Shown here one piece after another: positions 46,995-59,336 of a stretch of 64,000 nucleotides of DNA. This DNA is from Vicugna pacos (Eukaryota > Chordata > Mammalia > Artiodactyla > Camelidae): the NCBI RefSeq assembly GCF_048564905.1, contig NW_027328897.1, positions 62,001 to 126,000 of the forward strand, given 5' to 3'. Each line of letters begins with the position of its first letter. The first letter of the stretch is position 1. The notes beneath the pieces are model-generated. The model saw only the letters and a list, made by a program, of their open reading frames with translations. It was not told the DNA's origin and made no database searches. Both the position numbers and the translations under genes were made by a program.

Positions 46995-49200
46995 AGACTT
47001 TATGTATGACTGAGCTTTTTGACTTTTACTTATCAGTTAGCCTTTCTCTTCTTAAAAATGTTTAAATTTTTTTACTTCCTCCCTCTAATCCTTTGCAACC
47101 AGTGATCTTTTTTACTGTCTTTATAGTTTTGCTTTCTCCGGATTGTTATATAGTTGGAATCATACGGCATGTAGCCTTTTCAGAATTGTTTTGTTCACTT
47201 AAAAATATACATTTAGGGTTCTTCCATGTCTTTTCATGGCTTGATAGCTCATTTCCTTTTAGCACCTAATAATATTCCATTGTTTGGATGTGTCACTGTT
47301 TATCCTTTAGCTGCTTCCAAGTTTTAACAAATATGAATAAAGTTGCTATAAATATTTGTGTGAATGCTTTTGTGTAGACATAAGTTTTCAACTTATTTGA
47401 TTATGTAAACACCAAGGAGTATAACCTCTAGATCTTATGGTAAGAGTGTATTTAGTTGGGTAAGGAAGTGCTACACATGTACCATTTTGCATTCCCATCA
47501 GCCACAAATGAGATTTTCTGTTGCTTCACATCCTTGCCAGTGTTAAAATAAAAAACAAACAGAGCAGCCTCGAAAATCCCCTGAGCAGACAAAACCGCTG
47601 GACATCGTAAGCAAAACTTTGAAGTATTTCCCAAGCTTGATATGAGGTAAACACTGATCGATTCTGTATCATTTAAGAAAATTCTAATATTAGAACCAAT
47701 TACTTTGAAGAATAAGCTGTCACTGCATCCTGTTTATAGAAGCTGCTTTATAGCCACATACCCCGGAGCCACATTCCACGTTTTGGTTTGAGTGTCCCGG
47801 TTCAAGGACTTTTCGGTGTGTGTGCAATAACCTTTTATTAGCTATCACTTTGCTGATTCACTGGTTTTACTTGGGCTAATTCTGAAGTTTTGACACCAGC
47901 ATTTGCTGTTGCTAGTGTTTTAGATTTTGGCCATTCTACTGGGGGTGCAGTGATACCTCATTTTTAAAAATTCAGTTTCGTTGTATTGTGTAAAGAACAC
48001 TTGACATGAGATACACCCTCCTAACAACATTTTAAGTGTACAGTACAATATTGTTGGCTATAGGTACAGTGTTGCACAGCAGATCTCTAGAGCTTTCGTC
48101 TTGCTTAAATGAGTCAGTGCCCGTTAATTAGTAACCCTTTATTACCCACTCCCCACAACCCATGGAAACCTCCATTCTACTCTTTGATTCTGTGAATTTA
48201 ACTATTTTAAATACCTCATTTCCTTCAGCCATGTTGTTGGATATGTAAGTTGTTTCCACATCTTGGCTATTGTGAACAGTGCTACAGTAAGTATAAGAGT
48301 GTTAATGATCTCTTTGAGATCCTGATTTCAATTCTTCGGATAAATATCCAGGAGTGAGATGACTAGAACACATGGTAGTTCTATTTTAAATGATTTGAAG
48401 AACCTGTATACTGTTTTCCACAGCAGGTATACCATTTAGCATTCCCACTAACAGTGTGCAAAGGTTTTGATCTCTCCACATGCTTGACAGCACTTTTTGT
48501 CTTTTGTGTTTTTGGTAATAGCCATCAAAAATCTTTTGAGGTATAAAATATGGATGATACTAAAATGTATTGTAAATGTACTGGTGATACATTGAGAATA
48601 ATCATTACAAAGAAGTAGAAATTACACATATTTAAAGTATGTGCTTTTTTCTGTCATCTTTGTTATGGCCAGTATCAGCATTTTAAGAATTAAAATATTT
48701 AATGCAACACTCAATTTTCATGTGATTTCATGACCGTGAGGTGATATCTCATTGTGGCTTTGATTTGCATGTCCCTCACTAGTAACACTGAGCATTTCCC
48801 CACATACTTATAGGCCATTTGTATGTCTTCTTTGGAGAAATGTTTATTCTAATCTTTAGCCCATTTTAAAAATCACTTTATTAGTTTTGTCTTGTTTTTT
48901 ACTACTACTTATTTGTAGGAAGTCCTTATATATTTTGGATGTTAACCCGTTATTATATATGTGATTTGCAAACATTTTCTTACATTCCATGGGTTGCTTT
49001 CAGGCTGTTGATCATTTCTTTGCTGTGCAGAAACTCTTTAGTTTGATGCAGTCTCACTTGTTAGTTTTTGCTTTTGTTCCCTGTGATTTTGGTGTCTTGT
49101 CCGTGATCACTGCTAAAATCAATACCAAGACTTTCCTTCTATATTTTCTTTTCAACAGTTTTTGTTGATTTTTTCTATTGTTTTGCTATTTTCTGCTCTA
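46995..49200 (-). mobile_element. Antisense old LINE-1, interrupted by a solo LTR
   Basis: The + strand gives reversed L1 landmarks ('catttagggttcttccatg', 'tctgttgcttcacatccttgccag', then after the LTR 'ccagcatttgctgttgctagtg'). From about 47970 there is another antisense L1 3' UTR piece, and 48730-49190 is reversed ORF2 ('gtgatatctcattgtggct', 'gtccgtgatcactgc'). The L1 sequence reads through cleanly if 47541-47895 plus one CCAG is removed. Confidence 0.75.
47541..47895 (+). mobile_element. Solo LTR with CCAG target duplication
   Basis: A 355-bp unit beginning TGTTAAAATA and ending GTTTTGACA (TG...CA), flanked by CCAG at 47537-47540 and 47896-47899. The host L1 is continuous across the site. 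The interior contains a TATA-like GCTTTATAGCC and an AATAACC near the 3' third. It is unrelated by eye to the LTR at 8872. The 4-bp duplication fits a gammaretrovirus-like source; the orientation call is tentative. Confidence 0.8.
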
Positions 49201-51441
49201 ATCTTTGTTATTTCCTTCCTTTTGAATTTACTTTGTTCTTTGTCTAGTTCCTGAAGAGGTTAAATCAGGTTGTTTATTGCAGATCTTTTGTTAGTATAAT
49301 TAAACCTCCCTGCACAATTCCTAGGGGACTACTGAATACAAAGGTAGAGCTTTATTTAGGAAACAATGGAAATAAAAGATAGATTGTTAAAATGTTTAAG
49401 ATGTTTTATGTGTATGAGTCTGACTCCAGATTGCTTTTTGTAGTATATTTCATTTAATAGAATATTAAAATTGACACTCTTAGTAAATAAATGTGAAGTT
49501 CAATAATAAGACAGTTGATCCTTCTTTGATATAATTTTTCACTAATTTCTTGTGCACAGAATGTTTATATACAATTTAGATGGTGAGGATTTCCCACATT
49601 ATTTTAATGTCTTTATGGGAATTAGAAATGTGCATTTATAAGCAGTTCATAAAATATTCTAAATTGTAAAAGAATGGAGATTTGAGGGACCACTGATAAA
49701 AATGTTATTTTTCATTAACACTTGGCTTCTTTATTCTCTGCTATAGCAAAGTGTGAAATTTCCTTAGTTTTAGTTTTATCATTTTCTATAAATCTTACTT
49801 TCTTCTAGGTGTTTCATCTCTGCCAGTTTTCCTTTTTTATTTCTGTTTTCTTTTCTGTCTGAACATTAATTTTTAACCTCTGTTTTTCTGCATTTTTATA
49901 TTTTAGATCTCACTTTTGTAGGCATTTACTTAGTTCACTACTTGGTGTTCTCTTGGACTTTTCTTAGATTGTGCCTTCAGCAGATTTGACATTTTTTGGG
50001 ATGTGCTGGGTTTGGCAGGTGAGAGAGGGGGCTTTAGTCTTTGCACACAGGGGCATCAGGAACATCCCATCTTTCCTGGGAAGATGCTCAGCTTTCTTGG
50101 TTGTTTTCTGTTAGGTTAGTCTCTTAAGCTGTACTTAGCAAGATGTTTTATTCTGATTGGATCAATTAGTCCCTACTGATATATGTTTTGATTACTGATA
50201 TACTTGAGCTAATTTCTAATATTTTGGTTTTGCTCCACATGCTCTTGTTTTTTCTTTACTTTTCTAGTCTGTCTTCTGTTGCATTAATAAAATTTTCTGT
50301 TCTTTATTGATTTAGAAAATGTAAAGTTTCTGTTCTTATGACAAGTGTCTTGAAATGATATATGCGTATGTGTATTTTTTCTATGCCTAATTTTAGTTTT
50401 TCCCTCTTGCATATACAACTCTTCCTTGGGTGTACTTTTTCTCTTTCTGCTTGATTATATTTAAAATTACCTCAGTGGCTGATTAACGTACACTACATGC
50501 CAGCTAAGCATGCAGACAGTAATGTCTGAGAGAATTTACCAAATGAGTTGATAAACCAGAGTTCTACAGCATATTAAGAAAAATAATAAGAAAGAAAACC
50601 ATTCAACAAAGTCCTCAGAACGTGAATTCACTCCATTCTTCCTCAGACCCTTTGTCCCTAATTGTCCTTCTGTTTGGAGTGATTTTTCCCCACTAACCTC
50701 ATTGCTCATTCCTTTATTTCTTCCTAATCTCTGCTCCTAGAGAAACATGTGCACTTGTGACTAAAGAGGAAGGCTCAAAATGGGTTATTGTAGTGTTGCA
50801 TTTCATAGATTAAAAACCCCAACAGCTTAGCTGTTTATCAACAGAAGAATGGATGTATAAATGGTAGTCTAACCATATGTGGGACATACTGGTTCAGAAG
50901 GGCGTATGGTATAATAAGACCTACAAGATTTATTATTGAGTTTACAAAACAAGTTACAGAAAGGTTTGCCCAAAATGTGTATTTGTATCATAATGAAATA
51001 TAAATAAAATGCTACATGTTTTTTTGTTTATTGAAATGTATAGAAAACCACCTGGAAGCATCAACTCCAAATTGATCAAGATGAGGAGAGAACTAGGGTA
51101 ATAAGTGATGAAAGGATCAGAATAGCCAGTGGGAGTCAAAGGAGAGTTTAATCTCTACAATGTTTTATTACTTTTAATCATTCATATATTCATGAATCCT
51201 TCCTATTGTTAAAGTTAATTAAAAGTAATAAAAAGCCATCCTAAGAGTTTATGCATACTCTTTTCTGTTCTTCTCTTCAAAAAAGAAGGAAGAAGAAAAA
51301 AACTATCTTGTTCATAAGATTTTATTCAACCATCCCATGTGTAAGTATTTCTCTCTCCTTTGGGATCATAAAGCATTTAGTTTTCATTCTGTTTAGGATC
51401 CTATGCTTTGACTCTATTGTAGTTACATATATATATATATA

Positions 51442-51474
<33 letters not shown>

Positions 51475-51826
51475 GTCTTCCCCAGTAGACTAAAAACTAG
51501 CATGTTATCCTCTTTTATCTATTCTTGAGACCTGGTAAATTACCTTATTTACACCACAATTTCAATAAATATTATTGATTTATTTTGAACTGAAGTAAAA
51601 TAAGTAGCACAAAATGAGATTTATCGAATTATTTTAGGGTATTAACTTCCATGAGACAACATTTTAAAAATAGGATTTGGTTTATTTTTAATCTTCACTC
51701 AATCTAGGCAGTTACTTAGTTTTCTGACCATCTTCATTTCCTTCATCAGGAAGCATGGAGTGATTGGGGCTGGGGACAAGTGACTGCTGAGTAAATTGGT
51801 CTGAAGGGGACTTTGTTGATGGTTCC
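49200..51826. other. AT-rich intergenic with repeat remnants
   Basis: Probable further antisense L1 scraps to about 49300, then AT-rich DNA without a gene. A compound (AT)n(GT)n(AT)n microsatellite occupies 51425-51474. Confidence 0.5.
51425..51474. repeat. Compound AT/GT microsatellite
   Basis: Alternating purine-pyrimidine: about 17 bases of AT, about 16 of GT, then about 18 of AT. Likely length-polymorphic. Confidence 0.95.
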
Positions 51827-51845
51827 TGTCCACCAGGGGGCACTG
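51827..51845 (+). promoter_or_regulatory. Strong candidate CTCF-binding motif
   Basis: TGTCCACCAGGGGGCACTG matches 16 of 19 of the CTCF consensus, and the core CCACCAGGGGGCAC fits CCASYAGRKGGCAS at all 14 positions. It is the best such site seen here, in the gap between TRAV9 and the TRAV22-like gene. Binding is inferred. Confidence 0.6.
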
Positions 51846-53046
51846 TAGGCTTTACAAGAAGTGAAGACTCTTCCTGATGGTCCCAGAAGGTTGAACAGTT
51901 AAGACAGGAGACCAGAGAGCCGGGGAGTAGGCAAATTACAGATAGCAAAGGTGGGGAGAGGGGAACAGCGTTTGTATAAAGTTCATCTCGGGTTTCAGCT
52001 CTGCCATTCCACACAAACTTCAGAAATCTGGAGCCCATACATCCATAAATCACTGTGAGGGTGATTCTCTGAGCAGAGGTAGAGGAACACAGATATTACT
52101 GTGCATTGTGAGCACGGAAGCACAACAGAAAACCTCTCCATTCCCTGTTTTCACTTTTTAAGTTTTTATAACTAAATCCCCCAAACACTGACCCAGAAAT
52201 TATTCCAATACCCCAGACAGCCTACCTTTTCATATATTTCGCTGAGAGTAGAAGGAACAAGAATACAAAGAAGAAAAAAATAAAGAACAAAAAAATAGAA
52301 GGAAAGGAGGAACACAATATTGAATTTGTCCAGAAAAATGTGGCCAGAAGAATTCTAACCAGATCATAATGAGCTGTGTGAGTCAGCAGGGTGCCAAGGA
52401 CTGAACAGTAGGAGAGGAGGGGTGGGAAGTAAGTCAGAGTGGACATCATACACATATCCTATTTTTCACCAACTAAATTCTTTTTGGAATCATTTCTGTG
52501 CAAACAGTGAGAGTATATTTTGGTTTCTAAAACTCCTAATTTCAAGTAGTTGTATTGACTTCTGCAATTAACAGTGCATGCATCAGATAGTTTTCTTTGA
52601 TTAGAATTTTCATATAATTGAATTATCAAAATCTCTGCCAAACTATGCCATTTGAGAAATGGGGTCACTCTTCCCTACGGCTCCTCAAGTTTCTACATAA
52701 CCCTTCAAGACATGATTCTTATTGAAATGTCATCTACTCTTCCTCACATGCTGTCTTACAAACTTCTCTTGCATGTATTGTTTTAAGAAAAAACACTTAA
52801 ACTTTGCACATTGGAAATATTGCTCCTAACTCTGTGCACTGTTTGCAGCTACAGTTTTGGAGAGGTTATTGTGCATTCTCACTGAGCTGCTGTGGGCGGG
52901 GTTTCCTGTTAAGCACATGTCAGAGCTCAGATGAGACTGGTTCTCAGTGATTCTGGTGGAACACAGTGTAAGAAAATTTCTAGGGACTCAGAACTCTACC
53001 CCCTCCAGAGTAGGGGCAAAGGCACCTAACAGCAGGGCAAGGAGCC
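51846..53046. other. Intergenic; 5' flank of the TRAV22-like gene
   Basis: No gene seen. The minus-strand open frame of about 113 codons at 52053-51712 has no recognisable domain. Confidence 0.45.
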
Positions 53047-53565
53047 ATGAAGAGTCACCGGGGATCCCTGCTGGGGCTTCTGTGGTTCCAGATTAGCTGT
53101 GAGTCGGGGTCATCCCAGTGGCGGGGACTGGAGAGTGTTGCACAGCTGACAGTAGGATGGGGGGAAGGAGAGGTGACTCAGAGCTACATCTTCATGGGTG
53201 TTTCCTGGGATATTTTGCGGATCTGGAAACTGCATCAATGACTCCCCAGTGACATTGTATATGTTTGTTCTTCTCTTTCCAAGCAGGGGTGAGAGGGGTG
53301 AATGTGGAGCAGAGTCCTTCAGCTCTGAGCCTCCAGGAGGGAACCAGCCCTACTCTGAGGTGCAATTTTTCTACCACAGTGAACAACGTGCAGTGGTTCC
53401 GACAGAATCCTGGGGGTGGCCTCATCCGACTGTTTTATATAGCTTCGGGGATGAAGCAGAACGGAAGGCTGAACTCCACACTGAATTCAAAGGAACGGTA
53501 TAGTACCCTTCACATCACAGCCTCCCAGCTGGAAGACTCAGCCGCCTACCTCTGTGCAGCGGAGG
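53047..53565 (+). CDS. T-cell receptor alpha variable gene, TRAV22-like
   Basis: Leader exon 53047-53098 (MKSHRGSLLGLLWFQIS); 188-bp intron; V exon 53287-53565. The mature part reads WVRGVNVEQSPSALSLQEG, with first Cys in LRCNFST. VNNVQWFRQNPGGGLIRLF, then YIASGMKQNGRL, are very like TRAV22 in FR2-CDR2. The FR3 end ([22 protein letters not shown]) and leader differ and recall other subgroups such as TRAV10, 12 or 41. The frame, splice sites and key residues are intact. In position it lies between TRAV9 and TRAV13, not beside TRAV23, so it may be a separate (possibly artiodactyl) subgroup. I leave the symbol empty because the subgroup is uncertain; that it is a functional-looking V-alpha gene is not in doubt. 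Confidence 0.9.
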
Positions 53566-53604
53566 CACAGTGCTGCCAGGTGGTGTGCAGCCTGCACCCA
53601 AACT
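53566..53604 (+). other. 23-RSS of the TRAV22-like gene
   Basis: Heptamer CACAGTG (53566-53572), 23-bp spacer, nonamer ACCCAAACT (53596-53604). Confidence 0.92.
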
Positions 53605-53719
53605 GCAGCTGGGCTGCAGCACCGCCCCTCCGTGGGTGGGCATGTGCCCCCTCAGTAACTTCTGCACCCCTTCGGGGCCTTCAGATTCATAATCCAGCAC
53701 TTTTTCCCTCCTAAAATTA

Positions 53720-56121
53720 AATCCCTTAGGTGTGTCATTTCCCTTGATTTTTGTTTTTGTTCTCGCCGTTTTCCTTCCCAGAAGTCCCTTTGCAGGTATA
53801 AAGCTCTAATATGGAGCCATTGTGACAGCTGATAAAGATGTCAATATTCTATGTCCTGTTAAAACAATCCAGTGCTCTAGGCAGGTAACATATAAATTAC
53901 ACATAAATTTCTCTGATGGAAAAGGCTTGAAAAAATATATGGTGGTCAACAAATAGAAAGATCTGACTCAGATTTTCTTTTAACTGCACGTGGCTCTACT
54001 TCAAGGAAAAGGGAAGAGAGCGTGTATAATGTTTTTTAAACTTTATATTCAGCTTTTTTATCCCCAGGAAAAACAAACATAATAAATTAACTTTTGACCA
54101 TCAGGCTTGTGACATACATGATCAATCTCAGTACTGAGAAGACCCTGTAAGTAGGTACCTGCTCTCCTTTGATGCATGAATAAAGTGAGGATTGCAGAGC
54201 ATAAGTGGCTTCACATTATTACTAAATTAGTGAAGCTGGGGTGACATGAGAGCTTATACTCTGAGCTTCCTGCTATAGGAGACTCTTCAGAATCACAAAA
54301 TTCAAATGATTTTAATTGATCCATTTGTTCAATGTGTTTACGTACATCACTGACAAAAATACCCATTTTCTCATATCTAAATAGCTCTTGTAGGGAATTG
54401 TTCACGGATTTGTATTGTTTCTTTAAAACCCATTGCTCAACTTGAAATTTGAATAAACCTATTTCCCATGACTCTAAAATTTCATTCACAGTCTGAGGAA
54501 AAGAGCAGAAGGCCTCCAGGATTACTCTAAAGGAAAACCTTATCTACTGTAGCCAGAGACAGACTTCTGACCACCAAACCTGGAGTTTAAACTGGCATGA
54601 GGAACAATTACAGTGCAGACTGAATTCCAACCAGCTCTGAATTTTGTGTTAATGAAACTACGGTGATAGGAAGGACAGGAACATGATAATTAAGGTGAAG
54701 ACTCAAGAGCGGACTCCAGGAAGCTGGGAGCAGGACCAGCTTTCTGGGCACGGGAGCTGTGAAGTTGCTAAAGCCCCACTCTCAAAAAGAACCCTTCCCT
54801 TGGTTTAACGCTATGGTATTGCTATCTGGAAAGTCTTAAAAATGTTTTCTTTGTACTTGTGTGTTATAAGTGAAGTCCCGTAAATGGATGTACCACGTGT
54901 GTGGGCGGAGGAGATCCATGGGGCAGCAGGACACCAGACAGCAACACGAGCAGGCTATTTCCTTAGCAGACACAGGCAATATTTAGCCTTTCCTAGACTT
55001 ATTCTCACAGAGGTAATGAGAAAGTTCCTAGAAATACAAGTGAATGGGAAAGGTTTTCTTTTGTTTATTTGTGTATTTGTTGTTTTGTTTTTTGCAGAGG
55101 AAGATAATTCTGGAAACTCACACAACTGGAGAACTTTATTAATATCTTAGGAGAAGAATATTAGAGTGGACTTTGAAAGAAAAATGGCAGAGTGTGGAAT
55201 CTGAGCCAGCAATAGCCAAGGAAGCAGGAAGATGCGGCAGACTGGATGTTGCCATATGTGATAGATCAAATTCCACTAAGGAGATGAGTCAGTGCTTGCA
55301 TTTTAGGAAATGCATTTTGATATGACAGAATGAAATCACTCAAGAATCAGCTTACATGTGGTTGCCATTTCTGAATCTACAACCTGATGTTTTCACAGAA
55401 TTTCTACTCAGTCCTTCAGTCCTTTACAGAACATAAGACATAGCATCCAAATAGATTTCTTAAAGCATGTGAGATTTCTCATTGTGAATCAATGCAATCT
55501 ATAAGATCATAGTGTTTTCTATGGTTGAAATACTAATAATTCATGGAAATTCTCCCTCTTCTCCTTTACTATTGAGGTTTGATTCTTTATTTTTGTCACA
55601 GTTATCTGAACTGAGGGAAGATTCCACATTTTGACTGCTGGCACTGTCAGTTCCTTTGCAATAGCAAGTTCTTGGGCAAGACCAGCTTAGAAGAGCAGAG
55701 GCTGATATAACAGACATTTGAAATATCAAATGATCTTCTCTTTCCTTCTGTGATCTTTGGTTTACATATTCTTTTTAGAGAGAGTTTTCCTTCACTACAG
55801 ATAAATGAAGACGGTGTACTGGCTTAAAAGGGAATCTTTATAGTCTCCTTTTTTTAGAGAGTGAATCATGGTGTGTTTCTGATTTCAAACATGTATGCTG
55901 GGTCCATTGTTGAGTAACCAGCAACAGCATCTACCTCTGTCCAGCTTCGGAACAACGACTCAGTAGTGTGCAGAGTTATAAATCCTGATCTCTGCACTAC
56001 TAATGTGCATTTCCTCTCCAATCTAAGAGGTAATTTGATCTATTGGTGTTTTTATGCATCTAGTCCCTTACAGGCACAGGGCAAGAAAATATTTAACCAG
56101 AAAGTTCTGTAGTTAGAGTTG
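53720..56121. other. Intergenic; MIR-like relic, 5' flank of TRAV13
   Basis: A MIR-like 3' half is suggested at about 54130-54300 ('gcatgaataaagtgaggatt', 'gcagagcataagtggcttc'). Otherwise no gene or named repeat. Confidence 0.45.
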
Positions 56122-56140
56122 TGACCACAAGATGGCGGTG
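56122..56140 (+). promoter_or_regulatory. Candidate CTCF-binding motif near TRAV13
   Basis: TGACCACAAGATGGCGGTG contains the frequent CTCF variant core CCACAAGATGGCGG (12/14 of CCASYAGRKGGCAS). It lies about 210 bp upstream of the TRAV13 start, a promoter-proximal position. Inference only. Confidence 0.45.
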
Positions 56141-56351
56141 CACCCCGGCTGATGCAGAACATGTGCAGGGTTCATTTCAGTGGATTCTGAATGAATAGGC
56201 TTAGGGCAGAAGCAGAGCCTTTTTCTTATTGGCTGGGTAGACAATGTGAGAAACCACTGGTTGTTAGAGAAAAGAAGGGATCACTTGGTAATAGAAGTAG
56301 CTCTTCTGGCTGGAGTTTGCAGTTTGCAATTGATCCCAAATGGGAAGAATA

Positions 56352-56847
56352 ATGAAGACACCTATCGGAGCTTTAATCATGTTCTTGTGGCTGCAGCTGG
56401 ACTGTGAGTCAAGGGCTTACGGGAAACAGAGGATATTAGGGGACATTCTTTAGAATGGTCTTATTCTGGTTTCCTCTGGTTACTGTAGAGAAGGAAAAGT
56501 AAATTCTCGTGACCTGACAGCCCTTCTCCTTTCTCTGACTTCTTCTTTCTGCACAGGTGTGAGCCGAGGAGAGAATGTGGAGCAGAGTCCTCCCAGCCTG
56601 AGTGTCCAGGAGGGAAACAGCTCTGTTATCACCTGCACCTACACAGACAGTAATTCAGAGTACTTCCCTTGGTATAAGCAAGAACCTGGCAAAGGTCTCC
56701 GGTTCCTTATAAGCATTCGTTCAAATAAGGTCAAAGAGGAAGACCAAGGACTCACTGTTTTATTGAATAAGACGGCCAAACATCTGTCCCTGCACATCAC
56801 AGCCGCCCAGCCTGGAGACGCAGCTGTCTACTTCTGTGCAGCAAGTG
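56352..56847 (+). CDS. TRAV13: T-cell receptor alpha variable gene, TRAV13
   Basis: Leader exon 56352-56403 ([17 protein letters not shown]); 153-bp intron; V exon 56557-56847. The mature part begins [20 protein letters not shown]. It has first Cys in [23 protein letters not shown], then [37 protein letters not shown], and second Cys in AVYFCAAS. The ENVEQ...SIRSN pattern points to TRAV13. The frame is intact, but two features are weak. The conserved FR3 Arg (human DQR) is Gly, removing the Arg partner of the Arg-Asp salt bridge. The recombination heptamer is also CACATTG. It may rearrange or fold poorly. The order TRAV13 then TRAV14/DV4 is the same as human 13-2, 14/DV4. Confidence 0.9.
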
Positions 56848-56886
56848 CACATTGCTTCCCAGGCACCTGCTAGCTGTACTCAAACC
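56848..56886 (+). other. Atypical 23-RSS of TRAV13
   Basis: Heptamer CACATTG (56848-56854; T replaces G at position 5), 23-bp spacer, nonamer ACTCAAACC (56878-56886). The essential CAC is kept, so cutting is possible but likely reduced. Confidence 0.85.
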
Positions 56887-56889
56887 TGC

Positions 56890-58755
56890 TACTCGGGCAG
56901 TCGCCTTCCTTTGCACAGTCCTTCAAGTGTAGCGTTTGTTATATTGTGGTCTTGCGAGTGGAAACCAATGGATTAGGCATGAAAAGCATCGAATAAAGAG
57001 ATTAGGTTCATGATGACCCAGAAAGTGTTAACCATTTTGTTGGATGGCTGTTGCTAACTGTCTTCTTGAAGGGAGTTGGTAATATTTTATTTTGAAATTG
57101 TAAAATTGACTTTACATGTGCTATTCAGACTCCTCTGCTATAAATAACCCCTTGGTATCAATATCACAATCTTTATTATGAATGGGCTTTTAAATTCTGT
57201 GTTTTGTAAAGAACATTGATTATTTTTCTGATTATGCAACACTGCATACCAAATATAGGAAAATATGTCAAATACAAAAAATATGAAATTGCTAATTTTA
57301 TAATGAGATAATATTGCTAATTTCCAGTCCCTTCTTTTTATAAGTTCTTATTATAATTAAGATCATGATTTTTCCATTTAATATTATATCTTGAATTGAG
57401 CATTTCCCACTCCATCATCTTCTCACATACCTGCTTTTTAATAAGTCTGCAGGAGATTTAATAAATTATAATTTATATTAATTTTGTTCCTCTAAATTTG
57501 TGGCAAAACTTGACAACCCTTTTAATGTACTTTGACAACTTTGTTGTTGAGACAATATGATATGGTGACACATTTAGGGTCTAGTTAAGGTGTGTATTTT
57601 CTGTGTGTTTCAGGGAAATTAGAATTGGAAGTGATTTGAGAATGTGAGCTCTAGGTTAAACTCACAAATCCATTCTCTTTAAAAAGCATGTAAATATCTG
57701 TTAAGATTTACTCGCTCACAGAATTTGGAAGACAGGGTTGTGTGTTTTGTTCATTACTGCGTGTGCAGTGCGTAGCACCAACTTTCCACACAGCTGATCA
57801 TCAGCAGATGTTTCTTTAAGAAAGAAGGGAAGGTGAATTCTGCTATTTATTGTGCATAATTATTATTTTAGATCTGTAATAGAATTAAGTTATACATTGA
57901 TTTGCAAAGAATAAAACCTCTTAATAAGTACATTTGGTAATTCCATTATTTAAGAACATATCACTTCTTTCCATTTATAAATGTCTTTGTCGGTAAAGCT
58001 CTGTTGTTTTAAGATAACCAAATTTATTCCTTGACCTGTAATGTTTTATTACCATTATGACTGAATCTTTCTTTCTGGGGTTTATGGAGAAATTTTTATA
58101 TGTATTTATCAGTCTCCTTACTATTGTGAATGGATTGCCTAAAAACGTTTGGAATAGTGGCTAATTTAGGGATAGTTTGCTACAGATCTCCCCACCTCAT
58201 CTTCATGCTTTGACTAGATTAAACATTACTCACCACAACCTTCTCTTTAAGAAAGCTATTTACTTTTTTAGTGTTGCACATAAATCAATGGAATGAAAGA
58301 ATTGACGTAAATAATGATTCCCTAATTCTCCCTCCTGGGGTCAAGAATAGGCTATTTTCAAGTTCTCTCCTATTGTTCCCAAGAGGGGGTGTATAATGGG
58401 TAAGGGTGAGATGATTCTTCTTGGTTGAATTGTGTTAGTTATGCGCTAACTGGCTTGTTCTCACAGGGAAATCATCAGATTAAATCAGGTTGAATACATT
58501 TTGTAGTAAAATTGCAGCCCAGCTCCGCAACCGGCTTATTTCCCTCCCTGCACTCACTAGCTCCTGTCCAGTAAGAGAGGCCCCTCTTGGTTGGCTTATT
58601 TCCTGTAAGACTGACAATGGCGTGAGAGGGAAGATGGAGAGAGAAGGTTTATATTTTATTGGTTTACTCTTCTTAAACCAAGTCAGAAGAGAGCGAGGGT
58701 GCAATTATTATAGGCTTTACTGCTCTGTGGTACTTGGGTGAGAAGTTTTTCAAAG
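56890..58755. other. AT-rich intergenic, nothing recognised
   Basis: Long AT-rich stretch after TRAV13. No gene seen. Confidence 0.45.
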
Positions 58756-58760
58756 GAAGT

Positions 58761-58788
58761 AAAAAAAAAAAAAAAAAGAAAAGAAAAG
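58761..58788 (+). repeat. Poly(A)-like tract
   Basis: 17 A followed by GAAAAGAAAAG. It could be the tail of a retroposed sequence to its left (about 58480-58760), but no AATAAA precedes it and no source was recognised. Confidence 0.7.
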
Positions 58789-58984
58789 CTCTGTGCGGTG
58801 TGCAGAGTCAGTCATCATCAGCTCTGATTCAGACACCCCCACGCTTTAAACCTTCACCACGGTTGGTGTCCCTGTTTCCTACTGTCTCTGACAATTGACT
58901 ACAGACTACATCGCCTTCTCTTGATCCTGCAAAACCTGTCTGGGTGCCCACAGTCTCCCTTTTGCCTGCTTTCCATAAGAAGTG

Positions 58985-59240
58985 CTGACTTCTCAAACTT
59001 GGGTGGTTTCTCCAGGCCCGCAGAGTGGGGCCGCCTTCTGCGCATGCTCGCTGGCCATCTGCGAAGGCTCGCTCCGGCTGCCGCCCTTCGCGCACTGGGA
59101 GGGGCCAGGGCGCGGGTGGCGCTCGGCTGCGCTGCTGGGCGCTGGCCGTGGCCTTGGGACACTTTTGGTGGTTGGCAGGCAAGGCGTCCCCAGGGGCTGG
59201 CGGGCAGGTCCTGATGGAGTCTGTGCCCTGGTAGTAGGAC
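58985..59240. promoter_or_regulatory. CpG-island-like segment of unknown origin
   Basis: In about 200 bp I count 19 CpG dinucleotides with very high GC, unlike the rest of the window. Open frames overlap on both strands (up to 185 codons on minus, 59386-58829), as GC-rich DNA tends to give, and none has a domain I recognise. It may be an insertion young enough to keep its CpGs, or a protected unmethylated control element. Promoter activity is inference. Confidence 0.55.
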
Positions 59241-59336
59241 CCTTGTCCCTTTAAAGCCCTCCTGGCGCCCTGGTTGCTGTTCTCCCAGGTGCTCCCCACT
59301 CCCAGCTGCCAGCACCCCTCAGTATTCTGGATGCGG

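Noticed and set aside
51712-52053. 113-codon minus-strand frame
   Set aside because: No recognisable domain; overlaps the CTCF-like site and lacks support for coding.
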